This document shows positions 50,683 to 62,017 of a stretch of DNA of 64,000 bases, piece by piece (the first letter of the stretch is position 1; every line of letters begins with the position of its first letter). The notes beneath the pieces are model-generated. The model was not told the origin of the DNA and did no database searches. It saw only the letters and a list, made by a program, of their open reading frames with translations. Origin of the DNA: Archilochus colubris (lineage: Eukaryota; Chordata; Aves; Apodiformes; Trochilidae). The stretch lies in assembly GCA_023079485.1 (NCBI GenBank), contig CM041084.1, positions 131,674,292 through 131,738,291 of the forward strand, read 5' to 3'. A program made the translations under genes and the position numbers.

Positions 50683-52756
50683 GGAAAAAAGGGACATGTG
50701 ACTGATATTGAGCCAAATACTGTTCATTTGTTTCTAAAATCTTCAAAGAAAACTTGTCTGGTATTCAGTTGTATCCATGCTGAGCCTCCATGACACTGCT
50801 AGAATGCCCTGAAATAACATACCAGGCATATTCCTAATTTGAAAATAATATGATTCTAGACATCTTTTGAAAATGTCTTGAAAAAGTTTTACCCTAATGC
50901 AGTATATGACTCACAGCTATGCATTCTTATGGATATTAAAAATAATAAATGAAGTATAAGGGGCTCATGATAGAGATTTTCTAACTGTAGAGAGTGCTTT
51001 TGACATATTAGGAGTGCTTACTTCAGGGATATAGATATATATGTAATAGACAACATTTTTTAAGTACTTTAGCTGCATTTTGCTGGTGATAGTCATGTTT
51101 TATTTAACAGTTATAGCAATTATAGCTACACGACATTAATACAACCTGCAATATACAGGTAGAAGTCAAACTTTGTATTCATTTATTTGTATTTCATCCT
51201 ATGGATACATTGCACTCATCCAGATAAAAAGGTATAAATATGCCACTTTTTTTTTTTTTTTAACATGTAAATACATAGCACACTTCATCAAAGCTGTCAG
51301 CTGCTATGCTTTCATATTACATATATCATATGTACACTTAACATGTATTCATTCTGCAAACAAAATTAATTGCCTAGAAACATAGTCTAAACATATATGG
51401 TAGAAGCTGCTTGTGTTAACAGTGAAGTTTTCGTACAGTCTTGGCATTTGGTACTAGATGGAAATTATGATTGGCCAGCTATAGAATAAAATTATACAGT
51501 TATTATCAGTGATTATCAGATGAAACTCAGGTTTTTTCTTTATTTTAATTTTTTTGTTTATATTGCTTTTACTAATTTTGTATTTTCAGTGGTATCTTGA
51601 TAGTGACTAAAATTTCATGAAAATTATAGCATATTTTTGTAGTGTGTGAACTTTTCTAGAATTCTTAACCTAACATCTGCAGTTTTAATTAATTATGAGC
51701 AATCTTATGTGACTCATTAAGAAACTTAAGTTTTTAAATAACTGAAGTTGTTTATTTATATATAAATTTATTTATATATATTTATTAGGAAGAATGCATT
51801 TGTTCTGGTAAGGATGGTAGCTTCACAGTTCTTTATAATTATTCTTACTTTTCAAGATTAATTCCTTCCGTTGTTTTGCTGCAAATAGATTATTGGTACA
51901 GAGAATGACACTGTCCCTCAGGTTTTCTCCATGTCTGAGATGACAGTGTCTTTTTGAATATGAAGTAATAAAGTAAGTAAAGAGATTGTTGCTTTGGCAT
52001 TTAAATTGCATGCGTTTGCACTTAGTTTTTTGTGAGACAAGAGTAACATTTGGTTCTGAAAAATTATCTGTTGGATTGACCATGAGAGTTAATAGCTGTA
52101 CATTCTCTTTTCTCATGTTCTATAGTTTGGTCTTGATAATATTGCCTTTGTCAGATTGTCCCAGTAATGCAGTCCTTTCCAGAGTGTGTTATGTGGATTC
52201 TGAAATTCCTGTGGTTATGTATCCCTTTGAAAAGGTTTTGGATATGTGATGTTTGATTCAACATAAATTATAACAATTTAATAATACAAAAATCTAATAA
52301 TGGACTTCCCATTGGTGATACTGAGCTGAATGTTCAACACTTGAAAGAGAAAAATTATATTTATATTCAATTAGGTACCATTGCAAAGAGTTGAATATCA
52401 TGAACAAAAGTGTTTATGCTAGTTAACATACCTTTTCCTATCCAGCTTTTTCTTCAGCTTCATTTCAAGGATTGATTTCGCTATCAATTATAACTTCTGT
52501 TATTTCCTCAGCTCCTATACTAACCCTGTCTTTACTGTTCTTTTTCAACAACAGTAGTTTAACCACTTCTTCTTCAGCTTTCCTTTATCTTCTGGTGTCT
52601 CTGTTTTTTTTTCCCCATTTACTGACTCTGCTCTGCAGATTTCTCTCTAAAACAACTTTTGGCCCTTTCCCTCAGTGTCAGTTTTAACCTTCTGAATACA
52701 TCCTCTCACGCCCATCTCCTTTGTCTATGTCTGTACATTACACGATGTGATCACAG

Positions 52757-52789
52757 AAGAAGCGGAATCATCAAGGAGAAGAAACTCAG
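52757..52789 (+). CDS. RIMS2: Candidate RIMS2 cassette exon, 33 nt, phase 1-1 ('EAESSRRRNS')
   Basis: This open segment has its acceptor at GTGATCACAG (52756) after a pyrimidine-rich stretch (CCCATCTCCTTTGTCTATG). The donor is ACTCAG|GTCTGT at 52790, moderate. In phase 1 it reads K-EAESSRRRNS-G, 33 nt, phase 1 in and out. RRRNS fits a basophilic kinase (PKA-type R-R-x-S) site, which inclusion would create. Pyrimidine-rich sequence continues for about 300 bases upstream (52440-52740), which could be a PTB-type silencer platform or simply intron. Confidence 0.45.
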
Positions 52790-54850
52790 GTCTGTCTCTT
52801 CTACTGCTTTTCTCTGTGTTATTTTTTTCATTTTAATTTTTCTATAGATTGTATCACAGTTCACCTCACATACTTTTCACTTTCTTCCCACTATATATAT
52901 TTAAATATTGGCACACTTTAAGAATGTAATTTTTATTACCTATAAACTATGTACTCTACAAAAAGTGTTAAAAGGTGACTGATGACAGTGATCCACTAAT
53001 TGAAAACTAGCCTTTAAGCATCCAGCTAGCACATGAATCTATAATTTGTTTTTTCTTCAAATGCTACCAAAATTGTGGAAACCCTGATAGAATTAGTTGT
53101 TTTTCACACAGGGAAGGGTATAACCTGGGAACTGAATAATTTTAGCGAGTTAAATTTCAGGCACTGGAATTTCAAACTTACCTTTATTAAATAAAAAATA
53201 TTTTGATTAGGAGTTGTTAGTGATCAAAAGCTATTATCTCAAGCCAAAAAGATGTAAAACGTAAGGTTATGATAACAAGAGAAAGAGTGAGAAGTAAAAA
53301 TCTTGTAGGAGCTCTAACTTAGCTGTTTTGTCCATGGCTGTTCTTCCATATTGTGCATTACTTGTGATTTAATCTTTCATAACAAATTTTAATCTGCCAT
53401 TTTATTAAATTTAGAGTACTTTATATTACTGACAGAGAACTAGATTCTAGCAAGGCACCGTAGCTCTGAAAGTGCAGTAGCTGTTCACACTTCCCTGTTT
53501 TTTCAGTTGTGGTACATCAGAATAACAGTAAAATTCCACATATATAAGTTAAATTATTTCACTTATAAAACTAATAGTTTACAATTTTTGTGTCAAGGCT
53601 CTAATTTTCTGTGCCTTTGCTATTATCCCAGCAAATTTTGGGTACATCGACTGGTCCATTAAACTTAGGTGGTATTTAGTGGAAAATTTTTGTCTTTACT
53701 GTGGCTGGCTTCTTCAGAACTCAGTTTTACCTTTTGTAATACTTCTGTCCTAGTCAGAGTCAGAGATTATCTTTACAGATTCTTGTAGAAGTTACTTGCT
53801 GTGGTTTTCATACTAAAGAAACTTTAATATAGAAACCACTTAAATTAGAGGAGGGCAAAAGTTGTCTATGGGCAAGAAGGCAAGTGCTGGTGTGACTTGA
53901 ATTCCATCTCTGTAATTTAGCACTTTTAGTAAGTAATAAATTATGTGGTAGAAAGACTGATTTTAATTACCTTGTGCTTACCATCCATTCCCAGTTCCTG
54001 AGAAATTATTTGGAGTCTCTTTCATTATGAAAATGGAATTGGAGGATTGAGTGACCCATTTCCTGTCTGTTCATAATTCAAGAAAAGGAAAGTTGTGTAC
54101 CTTATTGTTCAAGAACCTTCCTATGAGTTATTGGTTAAATCAAAATATTGAATCAGCACATGTTATTCTTGTGGTTGGAAAAAAACAGACCTTAAAATGA
54201 TATCTAGTGTTTCAGAAAAGCACATCTTTTCATCACTTGTGTTTATTGCACATATGGGAGAAGAATTACCTGTGTGTTATTAACTTTTTTTGACTTTCCA
54301 GTTCAGGCACACTTTTGCCAAACACTGTTCAGCTCTCTTAAACTCAGAATTAGTTTATTTTGTGTATAGTATCTTATTTTTAGATGTATATTTAAAACAG
54401 GTACTGTTCCATGTTTTACTTCAATGACAAAATTGCTTACATTCAGTACAAGGTACTTTGAGCAGTAATGTGCATAGATGAAAGCAAGGATGACATTTCA
54501 AAGGCATCCCTTTGGAAGTTTTCCCATTGTTTCAGAATCTGCTTTAAAAAGTCTGGAACTAGGATTATCTATTTATAGGTTTCATTAGGATTTGATTTTC
54601 ACGATATTTACTGTACTACCAAATGTTCATGTGAATTAAAGGATTAACTATTGATTTGATGTGTTATTAGGCTGAAAGGTTTTGTGAAAGTTAAATAGCT
54701 GAACTTGTGAATCTTGTATTGAAAGAAAAATATTGCCATTTCCTCTCTGGATATGATAGTCTTTAATTACAAAAATGAGAATTTTATTCTAGATTTTTAT
54801 TAATTGAAAAGTCCTAGGAGAATGAAGCAAAGCTTATGCTGTGTATGTCC

Positions 54851-54902
54851 AAATGCAAGTTCAAGAAGCAATGTATACAGCAAAAATGCAAGTTCAAGAA
54901 GC
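54851..54902. repeat. Two-copy direct repeat, period 33
   Basis: AAATGCAAGTTCAAGAAGC occurs at 54851-54869 and again at 54884-54902. Confidence 0.9.
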
Positions 54903-57900
54903 TAACAAGAACATGAATTAATATTTCTATGTATCTTTTGTTATCTAATAATGCTGCCCAAAGAACCTTAGTGATGAAAGAGACATCTTTTTTTTGTTAC
55001 TAAGATGATTTGAACCAAACAGTTACTGTTGTGCCAACAGGTTGCAAGTAATACTTACTGTGGTTTTCAAGTATATGAGATACAGAAAACATTCTTTAGC
55101 CTTGCAAAATTTATCTAGGCCTGACTCAAGTAACTATACAAAAAAAATTGATCACCAAAACACTGAAGAGGCAGTTTAAAGGCAGTCAGTGTCCATGAGG
55201 CAGAAATAGTTCTAGCTATTTAATTTTAGGTTTATTTTAGAATGAGAAGGGACAGAGTAATGATACTGAGTCATGGCTGCTTTTTGAGGTGGTTGTTAGA
55301 TGGAAGTTAGAAGATGGGGTATTTGGGACATTTCCTTTTCTAAAGGTCCATGAAAGGCAGAGAAACAGAGATTCTGTTGCAGTTCTTTTTCTGCAACATC
55401 TGGAGCAAAACTCTCATGAGAAGATCACATGAAGGATTGATTATATCCTAATTATGAGAATGAATTTCAAATAGACAAGGACTTTGAAATAGGCTTTTCC
55501 CCCTCCATGTTTTATAATTTTCATGGAAAATGGTGTTTGTCATAACATAATTGCTGGGGCTAAAGCTGATAAAAATGAAAAAAATCTTATTAAGGATGGA
55601 TGACCAAACTGGAAGCACTCATTCCCTGGTCAGTGGAGAGCCAAACAGTAGAAGGGTTTGGCAAATAAACTGTTGGAGAAAACAAGGGCAAAAAGTTTGT
55701 ATGATTGAGAGAGTGTAAGTGTAACAGATCAACTGCAGTCAAAGACAAGGACCGTAGGTATTTATATTTTTTGTCTTTTAGCATCATGAGAGGTTTTTCA
55801 AACCTTCAAAGAGTGAATCTACTGTGATATACTTACCCTTTATAAGCAGAACATGACACTCCTCTATTTTTGAGTTATTGTTAAAGTCAGTATCCAGTGA
55901 CACCCTTTCCTTTAAAGAATAGAAAGGTGCTTTGTTTTGTTTCTGTCTTTCTTATCTTGAAAATAAATTTCTGGATGGAATTTATAGCAGTTAAGAACAA
56001 ATGTGACTAATAACTTGTGCATCTATGAAGATTCCTGTGATAATTAGTTTGACCAGCATATTTAAAGTCTGCTGCCTTAGATTTGACTGAGGCATTTAAA
56101 GAGGGGGAGATAGGTAAAAGCCAAATTCATTTTGAAGATACTTAGCATGCTAATAGATGTATCAGATTGGATGACTGGGAGGCTCTTTGTCCTTATTTTT
56201 CATTTTTATTAAAATTGAAACTGGAAACCAAAGGCCTCAAAATCCAGCCCCCAAAAGAGCTGTATGTACTGACCTGTATAAATAAAGGCTGTTCTTCAGT
56301 CTGCTGAAGGAAAAACAGGGAAAATATCAGATTGTATGCTGAAACTGAGACCAACATTGTGCAAAAGAGAGAAAAGCATTAGGTATATCTGTGTTATCAG
56401 TAAATGTTTGCTAGTTGAATTTGTAATTCTCCCGACTCTCACATGCTGGTGCATATGCCTCTGTATTTGTGTTCTTTGGTTAAATCTTTAACCATATTTA
56501 TGGTTATTGAGATGCTAATGACAATGTCTTGCATTCTAAGGATAGTTGAAGAATCTCTATTAATAGCTGTTTGCTTTTCTGGAAACAGGCATAGTTATCG
56601 AGTGTTTGTGCCTATTTTTGAAGTGGCTTTATCAGAATGTGAAATATTCTGTGGTTACAGTGTGAAATACACCAGTGGCAGGAGCTCTGAGGAGCTTGCA
56701 TAGTTGGCAGGCAGGATGCTGGAGTGCTTAACAATGAGACTCTGAAGAGTAAGACAATGCAGTTTATAGCATGGTTGATCTCAATGGATTTTTACAAATA
56801 CAGAATGTCAGGGCCTAGACATCTTCAGATTTTTTTCCTTTTACATTTTCAAAATTCTGCTGTTTTTTATTCACACTGGAAGCATGTGGCAGAATTCTTA
56901 GGAGAAGCAAAGGGCAGTTTTAGCTAATACTAGTCTTACTGCTTCTTTCTTTATCCCTTTTTCCATGTGGGCACTCAGTATTTTTCAAAGGTCACCAGAA
57001 TGCAGAATACCTTTGTATGAAGCAGCAAGGGCAAATATCACAGAGTACCCCACAAAAATCACTTGAGAAAACCCTAATCATTACTTTATTAAACATGCAA
57101 AACAGTGTTTTCTGGTTAGCTTCAAAAAATCTTTGTCCTTTACCAGCTGCAGAGATCTATTCCTGGTGATGAAAACCTGAGCTGACCTTGTCAATTTATA
57201 ACTAGTATTCTAGAGGGCTTTTTTAACTTTCTATCTTAGAACACCAAACCATCTTTTTAAGTTCTTTTACTAAGCAGCAAGTATTCTGCAAATAATCCAA
57301 AGTAACATTGTTAAAGTGGCCTAAGCATTGTGATTAAAATTTGCTTAATTTGTGAGAAGTGTCCCTCTGAGGTTTCAGTCTTTGTTTAGCATGTCAAGTT
57401 TGAAGCAAAAAAGAAAAAACCAACCCTCAGTTCTCAACTTGAAACCAGGAATGCAAAAGCATGCTTCCCCACTAGGAAGCTGGCTAATAAGTTGTCTTCA
57501 GTCAAGCATTCCCTTTTAAGGACAGTAATTAACACTTCAATCTCATTAAAGAGTAATATTAAACACTTAACCAACCTTTTTTTTTTTTTTTTTTCCTTCC
57601 TTATTCCTCATTTCTGTAGATGTCATTCATATTCTTTTCCTTCTGGCGGTGACATGGACCACAGACTCTTTGAAAAGGCCTCACTTGCTGCAATATTAAC
57701 TTTTGTATTTTTGCACATATTGGACATAAAGCCCCAGAGTGATATTCGGCAGCCATTTATATCACACATTACTTGATCTTCTGCTAGACCCTGTAGCATT
57801 TAGGCAATTATTTTTTTCACTCTATAGACAGATAGAATGACAAAATGTAGAGACAATTTCTTAGATGTAGAGTCAGAGTCAAATGGTCTGGAAATATGAG

Positions 57901-58348
57901 GAAATGTATTCATTCGAGAGTAAGACCTTTAACTGACAAGTTTTGATGTTCAAGTAATTTTTAGATTTTGCTTTTATCTTGTTTAATTTGTCTGTTATGA
58001 TAAGAATATTGTTTCAGGGATTTAATTCAGTATACAATTAATTGTAATGTATTCTCATAAATAACATTTCAAGAGAATCCTTGATCAAGAAGTCTGACTA
58101 GCATTTTTTAAATTACTTACCAAAAGTTAGGTCCCTATTTATAACTTTGACTTTTAAAATAAAATGTTAATTAATAATTTGCACTACTTTGAAAAACCGG
58201 ACTCAATTTTCAATAAAGCACTTGAGTAAAGAAACTAATTTATCCACTCTATAAATACAATTACTAGTAATATTGTTGATTTTAGTTGTTTGCAAACAGA
58301 AAATATTTTACATTTCTATTTTTTATGTCATCGTCCTATCTTATGCCT

Positions 58349-58545
58349 GTAGTGAAATGAGGCAACCAGGTGCCACTAATTGCCAGGGAGTGGCATGAGC
58401 TTGTGTTAAGCCCACCTGTCCTAATTAGGGCGGGCCCCCAATGCGCATGAGCAGGATTAGGGGGCCAATAAAAGGTAAGGCCTGAGACACAAACTCATGC
58501 CACTCCCTGGCAATTAGTGGCACCTGCTTGCCTCATTTCACTATA
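58349..58545. mobile_element. Foldback / MITE-like non-autonomous element with 57-bp terminal inverted repeats
   Basis: The left arm (58350-58406) begins TAGTGAAATGAGGCAACCAG. The right arm (58487-58543) is its reverse complement with 55 of 57 positions matching by eye. The 80-bp centre is GC-rich and itself nearly palindromic (GGCCCCCAAT against ATTAGGGGGCC). The heptamer TATGCCT flanks the pair at 58342-58348 and 58546-58552, which could be a target-site duplication, offset by one to two bases from the arms. There is no open frame, so any transposase would act in trans. The family is not identified. The near identity of the arms suggests either recent insertion or gene conversion between them. 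Confidence 0.8.
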
Positions 58546-59368
58546 TATGCCTAAATTCAGAGATAAACAAGGAGTTCCACATCAGTGTATTGAAATAAGA
58601 TGCACATCCTCCAGTGTTGGAGGATGCAATATCTTTAATTCAAAGCAAGTAAGTTTAGGTTTATTGTAGGTACTGTCCTGACCTCACGTGAACCTCATGT
58701 GAAAGAACTAATAGTGAAAGAAAATTTCCCCAGTGAAAGAGCTAACCTGTTGAACTGATCACTGTACATCTAAAAATCATTGTAAGAGACAGTTCAAGAG
58801 CAAACCAGGCTCTGACCTCACGTTTGGGGCAATCAGGTGTGAGAGAAGGATGAAACCCTGGGAGGAAGAGTGTTCAGCTCAGCCCCTCCAAGCTGTAACC
58901 TTAACGCTGCAGAGCGAAGCTCCCCTTTATGCTCTAAGGAAGGCAGCAATTTTTGAGCAATTATTCAACTCTGCCACCAGGGTTGGATGGTCTGATATCC
59001 TTCTTCTTCAGTAGAACTGTTATTCTCATCAGACATGTACAGTCATGTTCTGCTCAAGGGCACTTGGGGTCCCTGCTCCACAGGTCTTCTTGGAATGAGA
59101 TGAGTAAAACCTGCCAGGTTCTCATCAGAACAGAATGAGCTATGGTATTTTTAAGAAAAATACAGCTAATCGAAGCCATTTTAGAACAGTTTTACTTTTC
59201 TTAGGTACACTCTTGCATCAGTCTCTTGATTAGAATTCTTTTCTGTTTGTTTTATCTTCCAGATACATGTTAGTAGGTGAGGTATCTATTAGATGTATTA
59301 GTAGCTGTTAGTGAAAATAGACCATTAAAGACCAGGGGAACATGACTGTGTATACTACTTTATGAAAT

Positions 59369-59412
59369 GTCAGGGGTGCCAGGGGTGTCAGGGGTGCCAA
59401 CAGCAATGCCAA
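59369..59412. repeat. Short tandem repeat of CAGGGGTGYC-like units
   Basis: Three copies of CAGGGGTG in 28 bases, followed by degenerate GCCAAC units; GC-rich compared with its surroundings. Confidence 0.75.
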
Positions 59413-60000
59413 CTGTGATGGTGGATGAAGGTTTTGAGAGTGGACCTATAAGTATTTCAATCTCTCTATCCCTATAGTTTACCTAATTTTTTCATCAGCA
59501 TACTTCAATATATTCATATTCTGATTAAGCTGAAAATATATAGTTATTTTCTGAAATGTACAGAAAAGTGTCCTTCATGAAAGTATTGATTTTTTTCCTC
59601 CAAATTGTTTAATTCTGAAAAGCTTTCATTCTTAAATTGTGACCACTGGATACAGTATATGCTTTTCACTTTGTAAGCCAAGGTGCTGGGCTTTATTTAA
59701 TTATTTATTGTAGAAATTTGTAATAAATGTCACAGCACTTCAATTCCACTTTTATAATTCAAGAATCTAACATGATATGCTTGCTTATACTTTTCTCATA
59801 AAATTTAATAATAATACAATAATTTTCTAATACTTGCTAAGGCTTCTTTTCTATAAGACAATTTGGAAATGTTTTGGTTTTTTTTTTTGACAGTCTTTAT
59901 TTAAAGACTCTTGGTTGAAAGACATATAGATTAATGGACTTCTAGGAATTTTTAAAGATGAATTATCCTATGTAGTATTAGGTTTCTCCATTAAGATGGT

Positions 60001-60265
60001 ATTTACAAGGAGTCACATGCATAAGACAAGGGGTAATGGGCACAAGTTGCTCCTGTTGAGATTTTGGGCACAATAGGTAAATTTTTCACCATGAAGAGAG
60101 TCAGACATTGGAATGGTCTCCTAAGAGAAGTGGTGGATTCCCCCATTTTGGTAATTTTTAAGTTTCAGCTCAACAGGGTGCTGAGATATTTCATCTAGAC
60201 TATAGTATTAGAAGGGCTGGACCAGATGATCCTTGAGGTCCCTTCCTACCTGACATTCTGTGTTT
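60001..60265 (+). mobile_element. CR1 LINE 3' end fragment
   Basis: Diverged sense-strand CR1: ATGGGCACAAGTTGCTCCTG, AGTCAGACATTGGAATGGTC, GGACCAGATGATCCTTGAGG, ending near ACATTCTGTG. Older-looking copy than the others judged by the number of changes; the 5' boundary is approximate. Confidence 0.85.
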
Positions 60266-61896
60266 TCAGACACAGTGAAGATTTATTTTCACCATGGGCA
60301 CAAAGTAAGTTTAAAATGTCATCTTCTGTCTGAGCTCAAAGTCAAAGATATTTTAATGATTCTTTCATCTATTTTGCCTTATTTTGAATCAGTGGTATTA
60401 CTATCAAATTGCAATCTGCTTTGGAAAGCAATGAGGCAGGAGGAGATTTGTATTTTATATAGGTGATAGCAACTTTAAAATAAAAAACTGAAAGCCTGAA
60501 AAGCAAACACAATTATTTCTTTCTGCTATTGTTCTAGCAACAACCACAACCCACACAGATAATACAGGCCAGGCTACCCAAAGGCCAAAGCAGGAGAATG
60601 CAAAAGGCCTGGTTTATAAACTGTATACAGTACAAGGCAGGAAAGATTTGGAATGGGAGAGGTTTCAAGATCATTTGGTATCCACTGATTTTCAAAAGTT
60701 TAGGCTCATGACTTCCCATATCTGTTTCCCATTAATTTGCCTAGCAGTTCCACTAGGAATTGTCAGCAGAACAACCTTGATCAGGATGAGATGCCAGATC
60801 CTAGCAATGTCTGGTGCCTTAGTTATGCTCTCTGTAGGAACATATTTCGAGTTCTTCTCAAACTTCAGTGTGATTTCTCTTAAAGTATAAATTCACCCTC
60901 TGCTTAGATACCCATCTATGAAATGGCGTTTTCATAAATATAAAAGATCTGTTTCCCTCTTCAGTCTGTGTACTATACAGTAGATCATAATTTTGTGAGC
61001 AACCCTCAATAACCAATAGTTCTGGAAAAATATTTAGTTCTAATAATACATGCTATCTTTGGTTTGTAGCTTGGGGCTTGTTGCTCCATATTCGTGGCAT
61101 TGTTTTAATTGAATTGAATATCATTTTGACTTATAGTTAGAAAAAGAAATGTAGAGTCTGTTTAAAAGTTAATGTATTTCTAATTAAAGTAAATTTCATT
61201 TGACTTGAAATTCTTCCACATTAATTACTAAATTTGGATTTCAGAATGCAGTATTTGTGGGCTGCCAAATTATTTGAGAGGGATTCAATGTATTTTAATT
61301 TCATTGTGACAGAGGAATGCCCTGAGCCATTTCCAACCTTTGATATGCATTTAGAATTCATCAGTTAGCTGGATTTATATTCATGAACTGGTTTCTGAGT
61401 ATTGATATTAGTGTCTTTTGTTCTTCATTTTTTTTTAAGTCTAAGACAAGCCACAGTAATATCACCACTAACCTTTTAACCTTTTAAGTAAAAGCTATGT
61501 AATTGATTAAACCAATGAAGATTTGAAGTAATTGCTGAAAACTATTCTGACACATTTATGCTTGAACCATTAGACTGCATATTGTGTGAGCATTTCATAA
61601 AACATCCAGCACAAGCACATTTTTTATTTCTATTCTTATGTCACCCTCTTCAAGAAAACTGCAAAGTAGTTATGCCTGACATTTTTCTTGCTCTTTTTTT
61701 GTGTTGAATGTGTTAATGACTCTGGAAGTGCAAAATACTAATGGGTTCCCTCCACCAAGCCTTCACTAAATGCACAAATGTACACACTAGCATGCAGTGA
61801 ATATGCCTCTGGATGTAGAGCACCATACTTGGTTGAGACATTAAGCTCATCAAATTAATTAAATTTGGTGGGTTTTATCCATTTTTTTCTTTTTAA

Positions 61897-61902
61897 TGCA
61901 TG
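61897..61902 (+). promoter_or_regulatory. TGCATG, putative RBFOX site upstream of the 36-nt cassette
   Basis: TGCATG about 80 bases upstream of the exon at 61982, before its pyrimidine tract. An upstream position usually goes with repression of the exon by RBFOX proteins; function here is inferred. Confidence 0.4.
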
Positions 61903-61981
61903 GTTTATATCACTACTATTATTTCTGCATTTTGTCTCTCCCCCTCTTTTTGTTTTACATATTGCTTTCATGTGTTTATAG

Positions 61982-62017
61982 AAGAAAAGAAAGCAGAACC
62001 AGAGAATGGGGATACAG
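61982..62017 (+). CDS. RIMS2: RIMS2 cassette exon, 36 nt, phase 1-1 ('EKKAEPENGDT')
   Basis: This is a predicted short cassette. The acceptor TGTGTTTATAG ends at 61981, with a strong pyrimidine tract at 61921-61970 (TCTCTCCCCCTCTTTTTG). The donor GATACAG|GTAGGG lies at 62018 and is good. In phase 1 it reads K-EKKAEPENGDT-G, 36 nt, and enters and leaves in phase 1. The PENGDTG end echoes NNGDKE in the cassette at 27514. A TGCATG lies about 80 bases upstream (61897), where RBFOX proteins usually repress inclusion. Confidence 0.65.

Larger units (their letters stand above)
43287..52756 (+). other. RIMS2: RIMS2 intron (about 9.5 kb)
   Basis: Long AT-rich intron. It contains the weak microexon at 49392, a strong recursive-splice-like site at 48563/48564, a 26-base-period direct repeat (49882-49926), poly-A (50665-50682), poly-T (51247-51261) and an AT-rich run near 51755-51788. 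No CR1 fragment was recognised. Confidence 0.65.
52790..61981 (+). other. RIMS2: RIMS2 intron (about 9.2 kb)
   Basis: Long intron. It holds a 33-base-period direct repeat (54851-54902), a poly-T tract followed by a strong but unused acceptor (57577-57621), the foldback element (58349-58545), an unassigned GC-richer block (58660-58940), a short tandem repeat (59369-59412) and a plus-strand CR1 3' end (60001-60265). Confidence 0.65.

Noticed and set aside
56443..56703. 86-codon hydrophobic open frame on the plus strand
   Set aside because: No splice support and low-complexity hydrophobic composition typical of T-rich intron read as protein.
57577..57780. Very strong acceptor (poly-T tract, then CCTCATTTCTGTAG) followed by an open frame
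   Set aside because: No donor in a compatible phase; the possible GCG|GTGACA donor would break the frame. The peptide is not RIM-like.
60539..60568. 30-nt phase 1-1 segment after GCTATTGTTCTAG, ending ACAG|GCCAGG
   Set aside because: It would need a GC donor, but GCCAGG lacks the GCAAGT consensus that real GC donors require.
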